Shown: positions 10,435 to 20,400 of the stretch, in pieces | Layout: every line of letters begins with the position of its first letter | How positions within the stretch are numbered: the stretch's first letter is position 1 | Assembly: GCA_033439255.1 (NCBI GenBank) | Contig: CM065879.1 | Span: forward strand, 848,501-912,500 | DNA from: Hericium rajendrae | Taxonomy: Eukaryota > Basidiomycota > Agaricomycetes > Russulales > Hericiaceae | Reading direction: 5' to 3' | DNA: 64,000 nucleotides | Notes under the pieces: generated by a model | Databases searched by the model: none | Told to the model about the DNA's origin: nothing | The model's input: the letters and a program-made list of their open reading frames with translations, nothing else | Translations under genes and position numbers: made by a program

Positions 10435-10563
10435 GGAGTGCTGATGGTACGAGACGAAGAGGGGTGCGGACTCATCGCCGCAGACTCCGCCAACCTACTC
10501 GTCTCGTTTAGTCAGCACTCCCTGAGTTTATTCTCGCAAGCTCGTGATAAACTCAGTCCGACG
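10435..10563 (-). repeat. A1 terminal repeat of Ngaro-type element (5' end)
   Basis: A 129-bp copy of A2 (4862-4990) forming the 5' end of the minus-strand element. It contains the same two hairpins as A2, so the element's 5' end could fold strongly. Host DNA starts at 10564. Confidence 0.9.
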
Positions 10564-10701
10564 TTTATCGCCGGGATCGCCGGGCCGGCGCACTCGGCAA
10601 AATCCGCAGCGCTACACGCTTTCCCCGTCGCTGTTGTCGACAGTGAGCAACGACTTCCACCACATCTTTTCCCCTGCACATCGTCTGCCTTTCATCTCAA
10701 A

Positions 10702-11116
10702 ATGCCGCCAATGAGCCTGACCGGAACCGTCACCAAAGTCGGATTCATGAACAAAACGGCGACGGTGACCGTCAACCGATGGGTTGTCCACGACCTCACG
10801 CACAAGGTGAGTTACACGATGAACTGCTACCAGCGGGACAAGTTTTGCTCATTGGCGAATCACAGCGCATTCTGCGAAGCAAGAAGTATCTCGTTCACGA
10901 CGAGCAGAACCGTGCGTGATGCCTGCTTTGGTGACAGGTCACCGCCTGACTTTATGTATAGGACTGCGTATGGACGACTCCGTGCTCATCCAGAACTGCC
11001 CGCCGATCTCTGCTCGAAAACGGTTCACCCTCAGAAATATCCTCAGCAGTCCAGAGACCGAGCGTGACCTGGCACATGCGCAACAAGCGCGGGAGGCGGC
11101 GGAGGCGGCGCAGTAA
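10702..11116 (+). CDS. Mitochondrial small-subunit ribosomal protein uS17m
   Basis: Binds 16S-type mitochondrial rRNA in the small ribosomal subunit. Three exons join in frame: MPPMSLTGTVTKVGFMNKTA...VVHDLTHK, then RILRSKKYLVHDEQN, then LRMDDSVLIQNCPPISARKRFTLRNIL, with an Ala/Glu-rich tail and TAA 11114-11116. The OB-fold signature of S17 (G-V-V, N-K-T, K-K-Y-L-V-H-D, D-x-V-x-I, R-P-x-S) is complete, and the size of about 100 residues fits the fungal family. The ATG at 10702 precedes the conserved LTGTV strand. The Ngaro element ends 138 bp upstream, so it occupies promoter or 5' UTR space. Confidence 0.88.
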
Positions 11117-12060
11117 CCGCATCTGGTATCTCGTCGCTGTGGTCTTTCGCGGAGCGTTGGAGGGTGGTAGTTGGAGGACTAGGTCGTGGAGGTTCGCCAT
11201 GCCAAGATGGTATATGTGCGTCGCGGGTCTTCTTCCAGGATACCTGGCACGATGTTGCACACGCGCGGATTGGGACGGTCGTTGGGGTTGATGACATGCA
11301 TAAGTACATAGACTATTCCACTAATTGCACTGGTGAAATCTCCCACAGATTCGTCGTTATTTCACAGTCTCCAAGATTGTGCACTGGGCGTACAGTACAT
11401 GTTTGGATCCTTTCCTCTACATGAGCTTATTCATGCCGAGCTGCCGATGTAAGATAAGCTCGTCGTTTACTCGGACGCCGTGTGAGTCTCTATTTTCATT
11501 CTGCTACTGTTTTCCGTAGAGTGTACCCAGCATTGCGCCCAAAATATGTCCGGCTCTCACCCTTTCCTCCGCAGCCGTAACTGTCTCTCTTCCATCTCAA
11601 CTTCTACGAGCTTCTACCCTGCCTACGGGGATCCGAAAATGACGTCTATTCCGTCGGTTCTATTCACAGCGCAGTGCATGATCGCTATTTTGTTCTTCGG
11701 CATCGTCAACTCTTCTGACATGCCGCAGACCCATCTATTTCGGCCGACTGCAAACCATATGTTTAGAACGTCATACCGACCTGCTGATCCCACATTGATC
11801 CAATAATAGCGCTGCCCTGAGCATTGCCTGGCCATTTTGTACCATCTATCCCACTACATATTGCGCGATAGCAATGGCGCAAGGCCACAAGATTCCGCAC
11901 AATCTCGACAGCCAACCCTTGAAATAGCGCTCGTCGTCTTATCTTGGCTCGCTGACTCCCTCACATCTACACCGCCGCAGCACTCCTCTCCGCTGCTGAC
12001 CTTACAGAAGACAATCGAATTGTGTATTAACATTAACGCAGCACTGCACCGGATAGATCA
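11117..12060. other. Intergenic region, no supported gene
   Basis: About 940 bp between two plus-strand genes. It holds the uS17m 3' end and the methyltransferase promoter. Small ORFs (for example 11546-11806, +) show no recognisable motif or splice continuity. Confidence 0.5.
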
Positions 12061-13223
12061 ATGGCTATAGCTACAACTACATCCCCCGGGGTTCCGGTGC
12101 CGCCGACGCGCTATATTGTTCCGCTCGATGCGGACAAGTACAATCTGGACGACGAGGAAAGCGCGTTCTTCAAGAAGGAGACGGGCACCACAGACGATGA
12201 GCAGTTGAAGCAGCACATCATCGCCGTGCAGGCCGAGGCGTTTGCGGTATGTATCCCATCGAAGTCTCCATGATATGCCAGAGGATGCTGAGGGGAGGCG
12301 CAGATCTACCCGTATCCTTGCATTCGTCGGTTCGCGTTTACCAAGTGAGCTATTTCTATGTGGTTTGGGGTGTACGGATGTCGACTGTCGCTGGGCAGAC
12401 TCAAGATATCGCGCCTGCCCGCATACCAGAACTTTTTGAAACTCGGAAAGGAGAGGAAGGGCGCCATATTCCTCGACGTCGGCTGCTGCTGTGCGTTTCC
12501 TCTTGCCCTATGAACAACATGACCGCCCTGCTTAACACGCGTCGTCGCAGTCGGCAACGATGTCCACAAGGCCATCGCGGACGGCTATCCGATCCAGAAC
12601 GCGATTGCGTCCGATCTGCAACAAGGTAAGTGCCGGTCCACGAACCACCATGCAGAGGAAACACGGCTCACGCACGGCCCCCAGGCTTCTGGGACCTCGG
12701 GCACAAGCTCTTCAACACGACGCCCGAGACGTTCCCGGTGCCCTTCATCCCCGGCAACATCTTCGACCCCGTGCATCTGCAGCCCGCCGCCGCGCCTTTC
12801 ACTACCGCGTCCCCGCCGACCATGCCCGCGCCGGACCTGCGCAACCTCACCTCGCTGACGCCGCTGCTCGGGCACGTCTCCGCGATCCACGCGTCCGCCT
12901 TCTTCCATCTCTTCGACGAGGAGCACCAGGCGCAGCTCGCGCACCTGCTCGCGGGTCTGCTCTCCCCCGCGCCGGGGTCCATGATCTTCGGGCAGCACAG
13001 CGCGCGCCCCGAGAAGGGCTTCCGGCCGAGCCCGTACCACACGGACCCCGGGATGTTCTGTCATTCGCCGGAGAGCTGGGCGGAGCTGTGGGACGGGGGC
13101 GTGTTTGCGAAGGGGACGGTGAGGGTGGAGGGCGAGCTGAAGGAGGTGAGGAGGGAGGAGTGGGAGGATAAGTTGCCGGGGCAGAAGTTCTATGCGTTCT
13201 CGTACAGTGTGACGAGGCTGTAG
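12061..13223 (+). CDS. SAM-dependent class I methyltransferase, fungal small-molecule type
   Basis: Five exons in frame from MAIATTTSPGVPVPPTRYIV to TAG 13221-13223. After the N-terminal helix region (YNLDDEESAFFKKETG) and KLKISRLPAYQNFLKLGKER, the Rossmann SAM-binding motif I appears as IFLDVGCCVGNDVHKA, split by an intron after GCC. It is followed by IASDLQQGFWDLGHKLF (acidic motif II) and VSAIHASAFFHLFDEEHQ (motif IV/V region). The last exon ends with the usual carboxyl strands (GQKFYAFSYSVTRL). About 280-290 residues, normal for this basidiomycete family, whose members are often near secondary-metabolite genes; no such neighbours occur here. The substrate is unknown. The last exon is notably GC-rich relative to the first. 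Confidence 0.83.
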
Positions 13224-13686
13224 AGCTAAGGCAGCTATGTTGTAGAGTAGTTGAAGAAGCTCATCATCGGGAGAAGGAATGTAATACCACCTTGTTCGTC
13301 CATGTTCGCGATAATGCATTGTCATTGAGCTATAGTCCTATCCTCTGCATCTGCTGCTTACGGGGATTCGCTGTGTTGTGAAGACAATATCTGGCCTGGA
13401 AAATGAGAATGCCAACGATAAGATAGAGATAAGGACAGTACCAACTAAACATGGCCGTGCTTGAGGATAGTGGAGGCGGGACAGGACTTCCGATTAATTA
13501 GGATCACAGGAGTCTCTAGGATGCAAGATGCAGCAGCTGTCTCGGTGCTGAATAGGATATACATAGAAACTACAGGTAAAGGTACAATGTGGTGGCCTGT
13601 GGCGAATAAATCAGAAAATGCCGGAAAAATATACATCAACGAATGCTTACATATTTATAACCGGAGTGCACACTGAGACACTGCTC
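13224..13686. other. Convergent intergenic region
   Basis: Holds the 3' ends of the methyltransferase (+) and the SUZ-domain gene (-). Two overlapping small ORFs at 13445-13676 face each other and show no recognised motif. Confidence 0.5.
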
Positions 13687-14383
13687 TCAGTTCGCAGACG
13701 TGCTCATAGGCTCACCATTATCCGGGATACCAGCTGGGGGCTTCTCAGCCCCCCTCCGAAATCCCCTCGAGGTATTCTCGCCCCGCTTACTCTCACCTGC
13801 TGGGCCTTTCGGATTTCGAATGACGGTCGACTGTAGGCTCTCGGTCCCTTCTGAGGAAGACCGGGTCGGCTCATCCGAGTCTTTGCTCGCAAATATTCGT
13901 TCGCGAGCAGCTTGGTATCGTGCCTCGCGCTCTGCGAGGGACTGGCGGTTCGGGGTACCCGCGCCAGACGTGGATGAAGAGGAAGAGGCCGTGGCGGGAT
14001 TCCGCTTCAGAATACGGATGGGCGCTTGGAATGCGGCGGGCGGGAGCGTAACGCCTCCTGGTGCCGTGCTAGATGGTGCGATACGAAGCTGTGGCATTGG
14101 CTCCTTCGCGTTACTGTGCGATGAAAAGATGTCTGTTGTAAGAAATGTAGAGTGTATAGCAAGATCTGGACATACGCATCCTGCCAGATCTTCTGGTTAT
14201 CCGCCTCGTCTTCATTATCGTCGGCGTCCCATTCATCTGGGATTGGTTCACTATTCGATGGGCGTTTGGTAGATATCTGTATCATCCTGTGTGTCAACGA
14301 GACTGGCTGGACTGAGGGATTTGAGAGCTGCTCACTGATGGCTCATCCCATGGATCTTTGATTGGCTCCTTCACCATCGCCAT
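13687..14383 (-). CDS. SUZ-domain protein (SZRD1-like putative RNA-binding factor)
   Basis: Three exons: MAMVKEPIKDPWDEPS; ISTKRPSNSEPIPDEWDADD...NQKIWQDA; and a long last exon. The last exon contains QAPIRILKRNPATASSSSS followed by QSLAEREARYQAARERIFAS, which is the SUZ signature (IRILKRP...SLAEREAxYxxARxRIFG), then VIRNPKGP and a Gly/Arg/Lys-rich end resembling the SUZ-C motif (RxPxGPDGxxGF). About 190 residues, like human SZRD1. The family is thought to bind RNA or recruit mRNP proteins; function in this fungus is inferred. The start at 14383 is the first ATG giving the conserved W-D-x acidic N-terminus. It shares a divergent promoter region with the RPC6 gene. Confidence 0.8.
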
Positions 14384-14954
14384 TCTTCGATTCGCGATGG
14401 CGGTCCAGTTCTATGGATATGACTACCTTCACGGATGGTATGAAGGCAAACAGGAAGGCAGTACTGGCCAGGATTCAAACTTCGACAGGGTGTCCTGGGC
14501 ACCGCAATCATCAGCGGTTCAGCTCCAAGTCATTTACTGCTTTATCAGTTTGTTATCTTATCTCCATAGATAAGATCAAGATCCCAGAGACAGGCACCCA
14601 ATAACACTACGACACTTACCTCTATACCCCTAATTTTGCTTATACCATCTTGAAGACGATGTATATTAGCCTGTGTACATCTCTGTGACACTTTCTGTAA
14701 ATCAAACGAGCTAGAATTTAAGGTCAAAACCACGAAGGAGTATAAATCACATGATCCACTAGCGTCGTCAGGTGATGCGCACAAGCGCTAAGCGCGAAAA
14801 TTCGAATTTCTTGGGAATTTCCTTCGAGTTGACACCAACTTGTCTTGCCAGTCCGTGCATACCCCACACATCTCTTCTATACATTTGTTGACACATCTTG
14901 TTATCAGATAATAACAGCGCACAGTGCATTTGGGCATGCTCATGAGCTAACACG
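14384..14954. promoter_or_regulatory. Divergent intergenic region between SUZ-domain gene and RPC6 gene
   Basis: 571 bp between two divergently transcribed start codons (14383, minus; 14955, plus), so it must hold both promoters unless there are upstream untranslated exons. No clear TATA box or shared operator was seen. Confidence 0.5.
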
Positions 14955-16941
14955 ATGTCGGGAAGGAAGCTCAATGCGCTTGAGGCCAAAATACACCAAA
15001 CGGCCTTGCAGGCTGGCAAGGTACGCCTGTTCGTCCAGCTTCTATCTTGACCTTGTCTTCACGATGCCTCTCGTCTAAATCTCTAGCCCTTGACCCAAAA
15101 AGAGCTCGATGCACTCGCCCCAGATGCGGCGGCACGGACGAGTGCCATCAATTTTATGCTGGGCGCGGTGCGTAATGTTCACTACGCTTGGGACAGGATG
15201 CTAAACCACAGTTTCAGGGGTTGCTGAAGTTGATGAAAGATGCACATAATACGCTCTTGTATCGTGCGGTCCAGAAGGGGGAGATGGACATGTAAGTCTG
15301 CACGGGTTTCTGATGTCCACGCCGACTCATCTTAGGGCAGAAAGAAGGGACTCACAGGCGAGGAGAACATGGTTCTAGGTCACATCCAGGCTGCTGCAAA
15401 CCAAGGTGAGCCAGTTGTCCGCGAAGACGTGTCCGGTTGGACTTATGGTTTCCTCCAGGTATCTGGACGAAACATCTTAAGGCCAAAACTGAGCTGCATC
15501 AGACGGTCATCGACCGATGCTTGAAGTCACTTGTCCAGAAGCAGCTCATCAAGGCTGTGAAGGGCGTAGACAAAGTCCGTCTGATTTCTAGCCCGCTATT
15601 GACGCTGGTTCTCATCGTCATTCTCTCTGCATGCAGAACCGCACACGCAAAATCTACATGATGGCACATCTCGAGCCCTCAGTGGAGCTCACTGGTGGAC
15701 CCTGGTACACCGACAGCGAACTCGACACAGAGTTCATCAAGCTCTTGTGCAGCGCCTGTCTGCGCTTTATAAGGGAGCGCGTGAGTGGCCCCGGTCCCCG
15801 TCCTATTTATCTCATCTTGGAGCCTGTCTGATAATCCATCTGAACCCGCAGAGCTTCCCGAAGCCAGTACCAGGCCTCCCGCCATCCGAGCAGCCCCTGT
15901 ACGCTATCGGTGCGGGGCCCGGCTACCCTACCACCGCGCAGATCACCAATTTCCTGACGAAGAGCAAGATCACGGAGACCCAGCTCTCTGAAGAACATGT
16001 CGAAATGCTGCTTAACGTGCTTGTCCTCGACGGCGAGGTTGAAAAGGTCCGTTAGTTCCCTATCGACTCTGTCCGAACACCTCGGCGCCCTTTCATCAGT
16101 ATCTGACATCGGTACCATTGGCTCTGTGTTCTGATAGATCCCGGCATTTGCTGCGGCGTTCTTCGACGCCAACGACATCCCCGACGGGGAGTCTGATTCT
16201 GGCTCAGAGGCCGAATCAGAGGACGACAAGCCGAAGAAAAAGAAGCGCAAGGCGTCGAAAGAGGCGTCAAAGTCAAAAAGCAAGAAATTGAAGCGGAGCA
16301 AGGACAGCGACGATGACTCGGACGACTCAGATGCGAAGAGTAAAAGACGGAAGAAACGCAAACGCGTTGTTGAGAGCGACGAGGGCAGCGGGAGCGAGGC
16401 GGAGCCGAAGAAGCGGAAGAAGAAGCGGAAGGCGGAGGACAGCGACGTTTCTGGGTCTGACGATGAGGACGATAACGACACCAAGAGCAGAAGCAAGTCC
16501 AGATCGCGCTCGAAGTCCAAGTCGAAATCGAGGAAGCGGTCGAGGCATGCAAATTCCTCGGACGAGGACAGCGCCTCCGAGTCTGAGTCGGACTCCGGCT
16601 CGAGCGGTTCCGACACCGAAACCAAACGCTCGCGCTCGCGCTCCAAATCCAAATCGTCCTCCAAATCATCCAAACCCTCCAAAAGCAAGTCAAAGACGAA
16701 GCTCCAGGCGCACTCGTCTTCGCCCGACGCTGCTGCCGCCGAGTCGTTCTCGGGCGGCGCGTGGGTGTACCGCGCGATCCGCCAGGAGCGCATCTCCCTG
16801 GGCTGGGCGCAGGCACCGTGTGCGCGGTGCCCCGTGTTCGACTTCTGCAAGGACGGGGGCCCGACGAACCCCCAGGAGTGCGAGTACTTCGAGGAATGGC
16901 TCGCGCGCGGCGTGGCGCCGCTTGGGCTCGAGGACTCGTAG
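14955..16941 (+). CDS. RPC34: RNA polymerase III subunit RPC6/RPC34 (POLR3F) with charged insertion
   Basis: Subunit of the RPC82-RPC34-RPC31 subcomplex that opens promoter DNA and contacts TFIIIB. Introns join in frame from MSGRKLNALEAKIHQTALQA. Winged-helix 1 covers about residues 10-70, winged-helix 2 about 85-160 (ENMVLGHIQAAANQGIWTKH; LIKAVKGV), then GGPWYTDSELDTEF and a third domain ending with LNVLVLDGEVEK. The C-terminus has CARCPVFDFCKDGG...ECEYF, the four-cysteine cluster known to bind a [4Fe-4S] cluster in human POLR3F. About 514 residues against roughly 317 in yeast and human. The excess is a Lys/Ser/Asp/Glu-rich insertion (about residues 262-455, encoded 16170-16740) with RS-like runs, between the third domain and the Fe-S end. 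Confidence 0.93.
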
Positions 16942-17440
16942 CCTCGTCGATCATGTATTGACGCCTTCGCCACCATGCGCGATCGCTTAGGAACGATGGC
17001 TTCGTGGCGCGGGCGTGTCCGATGTGTACCGCGCGTCGAGTTGCTCTGCACCACGACTTTGATTATCATAGATACATAAGTAACATGACGAGAGGGCTTG
17101 TAGGAGAGGCAGAATGGCAAAAAGAGTAACAGAGTAGAGGCAGGTCGCGCACTAGTGTAGAGTTGCTATGAAATACAACAATCAGGTCAAAGGCTTCAGC
17201 CCATGCAGCACACCATGTCGATTGTCGATAGAAGGAATCATTAAGTAGCTCTGCGGGTCGGGATAGTTCAGACTGGTTATGGACAATGGGGGACACGCGT
17301 TACGGACGTCATGGGGTACAAACAAAGCACGACGATCAAGGCATGGAGAGCGGACAACAGAATATGTACAAACGAGGAGACAGCAGGCTGCAGATCTAGT
17401 GTGAGGGGGGGATATTATCTGAGATGCGGCCGTATCAGCA
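16942..17440. other. Convergent intergenic region
   Basis: 3' ends of the RPC6 gene (+) and the Zn2Cys6 regulator (-). No supported ORF. Confidence 0.5.
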
Positions 17441-20400
17441 TCAGCGAGGCCCATGCGAGGGAGGAGCGGAAGACGCACTGTACATTTGATAATGATCTGC
17501 TGGTAGATAAACATGCGGCGACGGATGGCTCTGCCCGGGCGGGGGGTGCGTCGGCTCGTCCGCGAGCAGCGGCACGCCGTACGGCGAGCTCAGTTGGTTC
17601 AGGGTCGAGTAGTCGCTCCAGTACCGCGGATACCGCTGCCCATGCGCGCCCCCCGACGTCGAGTCGCCATGCGACGCCCGCGCACGTTCGTCCACGAAGC
17701 CAGTGCTGTACTGCTGCGGGAGCACGGACGTGGACAGACCGGTGTAGCCGATGCTGTTGTCCGGCCAGCGATCGTACGACGTGTAATATGGCATGCCGTT
17801 GTTCCCCTGCGGCGGTCCGCCGCTGGCGGTAGGCGGCGCCAGAGGCGCCAGTGGATACCCGGGGCCAGGGATGGACGTCCGGTGGGCGGGCGGCGGTGCG
17901 CCTGCGAAGAAGTGCGAGTCCTCGAGGAAGTGCTCGGCCGACCGCTTGCGCGGTGCGATGCCGCTGACGAGATTCGACATTTCCATCTTGGTGCCCGAGA
18001 GGTTGACCTTGGAGCCGGTCAGGAGCTCCCAGGCGCGCCCGGCGGCGGGCCAGACGATCGACATGTTTCTCAGGACCTCCATGCATGTGGTCAGTCCCAT
18101 GCGAGCTTGCGGGTCTGAGGCATACACATTCACTAGAGGGGCAGCGTGAGTTGCGTCATTTCCAATTCAGCAAAGCGATGCGTACGTGTGTTAACGTGCA
18201 TGATACCAGCCGTGAACACATAGAAGCACAAAAACACGGAGGAGCGCTTGATGCAGTAATATTCGCGATAGATCGAGACTAAAATCGAAGGTCAGGCCGA
18301 TGTGCTTTGTGAACAGTCGAGCGGACTTACCAATGGAGGTGATTGTGTTTGCGGCCTGCACGCACAGATCGTAGTTTTTCTGCGAGATCGCACGGACTTC
18401 TGAATCCTCGCGCGGACTTCTGCACCACCACTTTCATTAATATCACATCATATGACAACAACTAAAACTCACGCCTTGCTCTTCATCTCGAGGACATATC
18501 GGATACTATTTTAAAATGAGCGGCGTGCAATCGAGAAACCAACGAGAGCACTCACAATGGCCGATGTAAGAGAATGACGACTGTCCAGTACTGCATGTGC
18601 AGCGTCAGGATATGCGGCGGCGGAGGTATCGAGTTCTTGAAAGTATTTGGATCGAAGCGCAAATGATCCGGGAGATCGAGATACCACTTGTCCAACTGCT
18701 CTTCAATGCGCAACGACTCGGCGTGTCGGCCTGGTCCTGAACGAACGGCGTAAATCGCTTGCATCATTTTACTCAACAGCACGGCTGCTCGTCAGAGGTG
18801 TGGTCAGAGCAAGATCGCTAGCAAAAGAGTGCTTCACGTACAGAGTGTGGCGGATGCGTTGAAGCACGAGATAATATGGCCAGGCATAACGATGGGTTTG
18901 ACGGATGGCATCTTGTCGTCGCCCTGATCAGGATCATGGCTAATGACATCAGTGCTGGGATTCGAATTCCAGTCTTCAAGCTCCTCCGGCTCGTCGACGC
19001 TCGGAAGCTCGATGTCAAAATCGCGCTCATAGATAGCGATAGGCCGCCCTGCATCCAGGGCCGTCAGTACTCAGTACCAGCGTCACACCAACAAACAGCA
19101 GACCCACCAATGTACGTCGAGACATACTTGTCCATGATCACGCACGCGTACCAGATACGCCGCCGCTCCTGCAGCTCGACGGGGCTAAACAGCGACGCGC
19201 CGACGTGCTGCCAACGATCCGCGCTCTTGTGGATGCCTAGGTCCTGCGCCATGCGCACCGCCATGCCGACATACAGCCACGCCTGTGCCATCGCGCCGAT
19301 GCCGATCTCGCGGTAGCCCATGAGCAGCAGCGCCTGACAGGTGCTCGGGCGCGAGCTCGCATACGTCTTGTTCAGCAGCACCTTGGCAACGTCGAGGTAC
19401 GCGTCGCCCGCGGGCCACATCTCGCCTTCGGGCGGCGGCGGCACCTCCGCGTCGTCGCGCGTCGTGTAGCGCGCGGCGATGGAGAACATCACGAGCAGCA
19501 GCAGCGGGGGGATGCACGCCCGGCGGCGCTGGAAGGATGTCGAGGACCGGGGCGACTGTCCGTCCGAGCCATTCGAGCCGGGCGACGCGCCCACGGCAAT
19601 ATGCCTGCAAACGCATGAGACCGCCGATGACAAACAGACCGGGAGTGAAGACCCACCCATTCCGGAAATCCTCCATGAACGTCTGCTTATGGACGATTGG
19701 CAGCGCGGGGTGCACGAAAGTGAAGTACAGATCGAGCAGCCGCTCCTGCGTCTGCAGCGGCGGCAGCGCAACCGCCTCATCGTCGTCGCGCGCGTCGCTG
19801 CGCCCGTAGTGCCCGCCCGGCAGCGGCGGCCACACGCGCGCTTTGGGGAAGCGCCAGATGCCGCCCTCGTTGCGCCCGTCGACGCGGTCCTTGACGCCGA
19901 GCAGGTGCAGCCCGCTCGCCTTGCTGTGGTACCGTACCTCGCGCTCCTCGTTCAGGCTCAGTTGCCCGACCTCGCCCGCGAGCTCCTCGTTCTCCGACGA
20001 GCCGTCCATCGCATCCGGCGTCGTCTGCGCATGTGCGCCGTCAGGCGAGCGCGAGGCGGACCCGTAGCCGTAGCGCGGGGAGCGCGAGCGCGACTCTGAG
20101 CGCCCGGAGCTCGCGACAGACGGGTGCGCGCTCTGGCTGCTGGCTTCACCAACACGGCGGCGTTGCCGGCGCGACGGAGAGAGGGAGCGGTCGGCGTCCG
20201 CGGGCGGGACGATGGACAGCGAGGGGCGGCCCGTGCGCACGCGCTGCTCGTCGGCTGCGGGACCCTCGGGCATCGGCGAACTCGGCGAGTCGCCCGGTGC
20301 CCAGGCATTCTGTTTCCGCGAGAGCGCGAGCGCGTTCAGCTTGCCCGCAAGCTCGTCCTGCCAATGATTTGATGGGCTGCGGGGTTATCTATGAGCAGCA

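Larger units (their letters stand above)
4699..10563 (-). mobile_element. Ngaro-type tyrosine-recombinase (YR, DIRS-order) retrotransposon
   Basis: A 5.87-kb element reading on the minus strand. The terminal architecture is the Ngaro split direct repeat: A1 at 10435-10563, then the genes, then B1 (4990-5108), A2 (4862-4990) and B2 (4699-4817). A1 and A2 appear identical over 129 bp; B1 and B2 match over 119 bp. Internal genes in order are a gag-like zinc-knuckle protein, RT plus RNase H, and a tyrosine recombinase in place of a DDE integrase. No target-site duplication is expected or seen. The element is probably dead: the recombinase is split by a nested DNA transposon (5850-7072) and carries a frameshift near 5735. 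The near identity of the repeats argues for fairly recent arrival. It ends 138 bp upstream of the uS17m start codon. Confidence 0.88.

Noticed and set aside
16052-17120. Long minus-strand ORFs opposite the RPC6 gene
   Set aside because: Mirror of the Lys/Ser/Asp-rich coding sequence; Ser/Leu/Phe-rich shadow with no domain.
19185-20273. 362-codon ORF as a separate gene
   Set aside because: It is the middle exon of the Zn2Cys6 regulator read through into an intron and a wrong frame at its 3' end.
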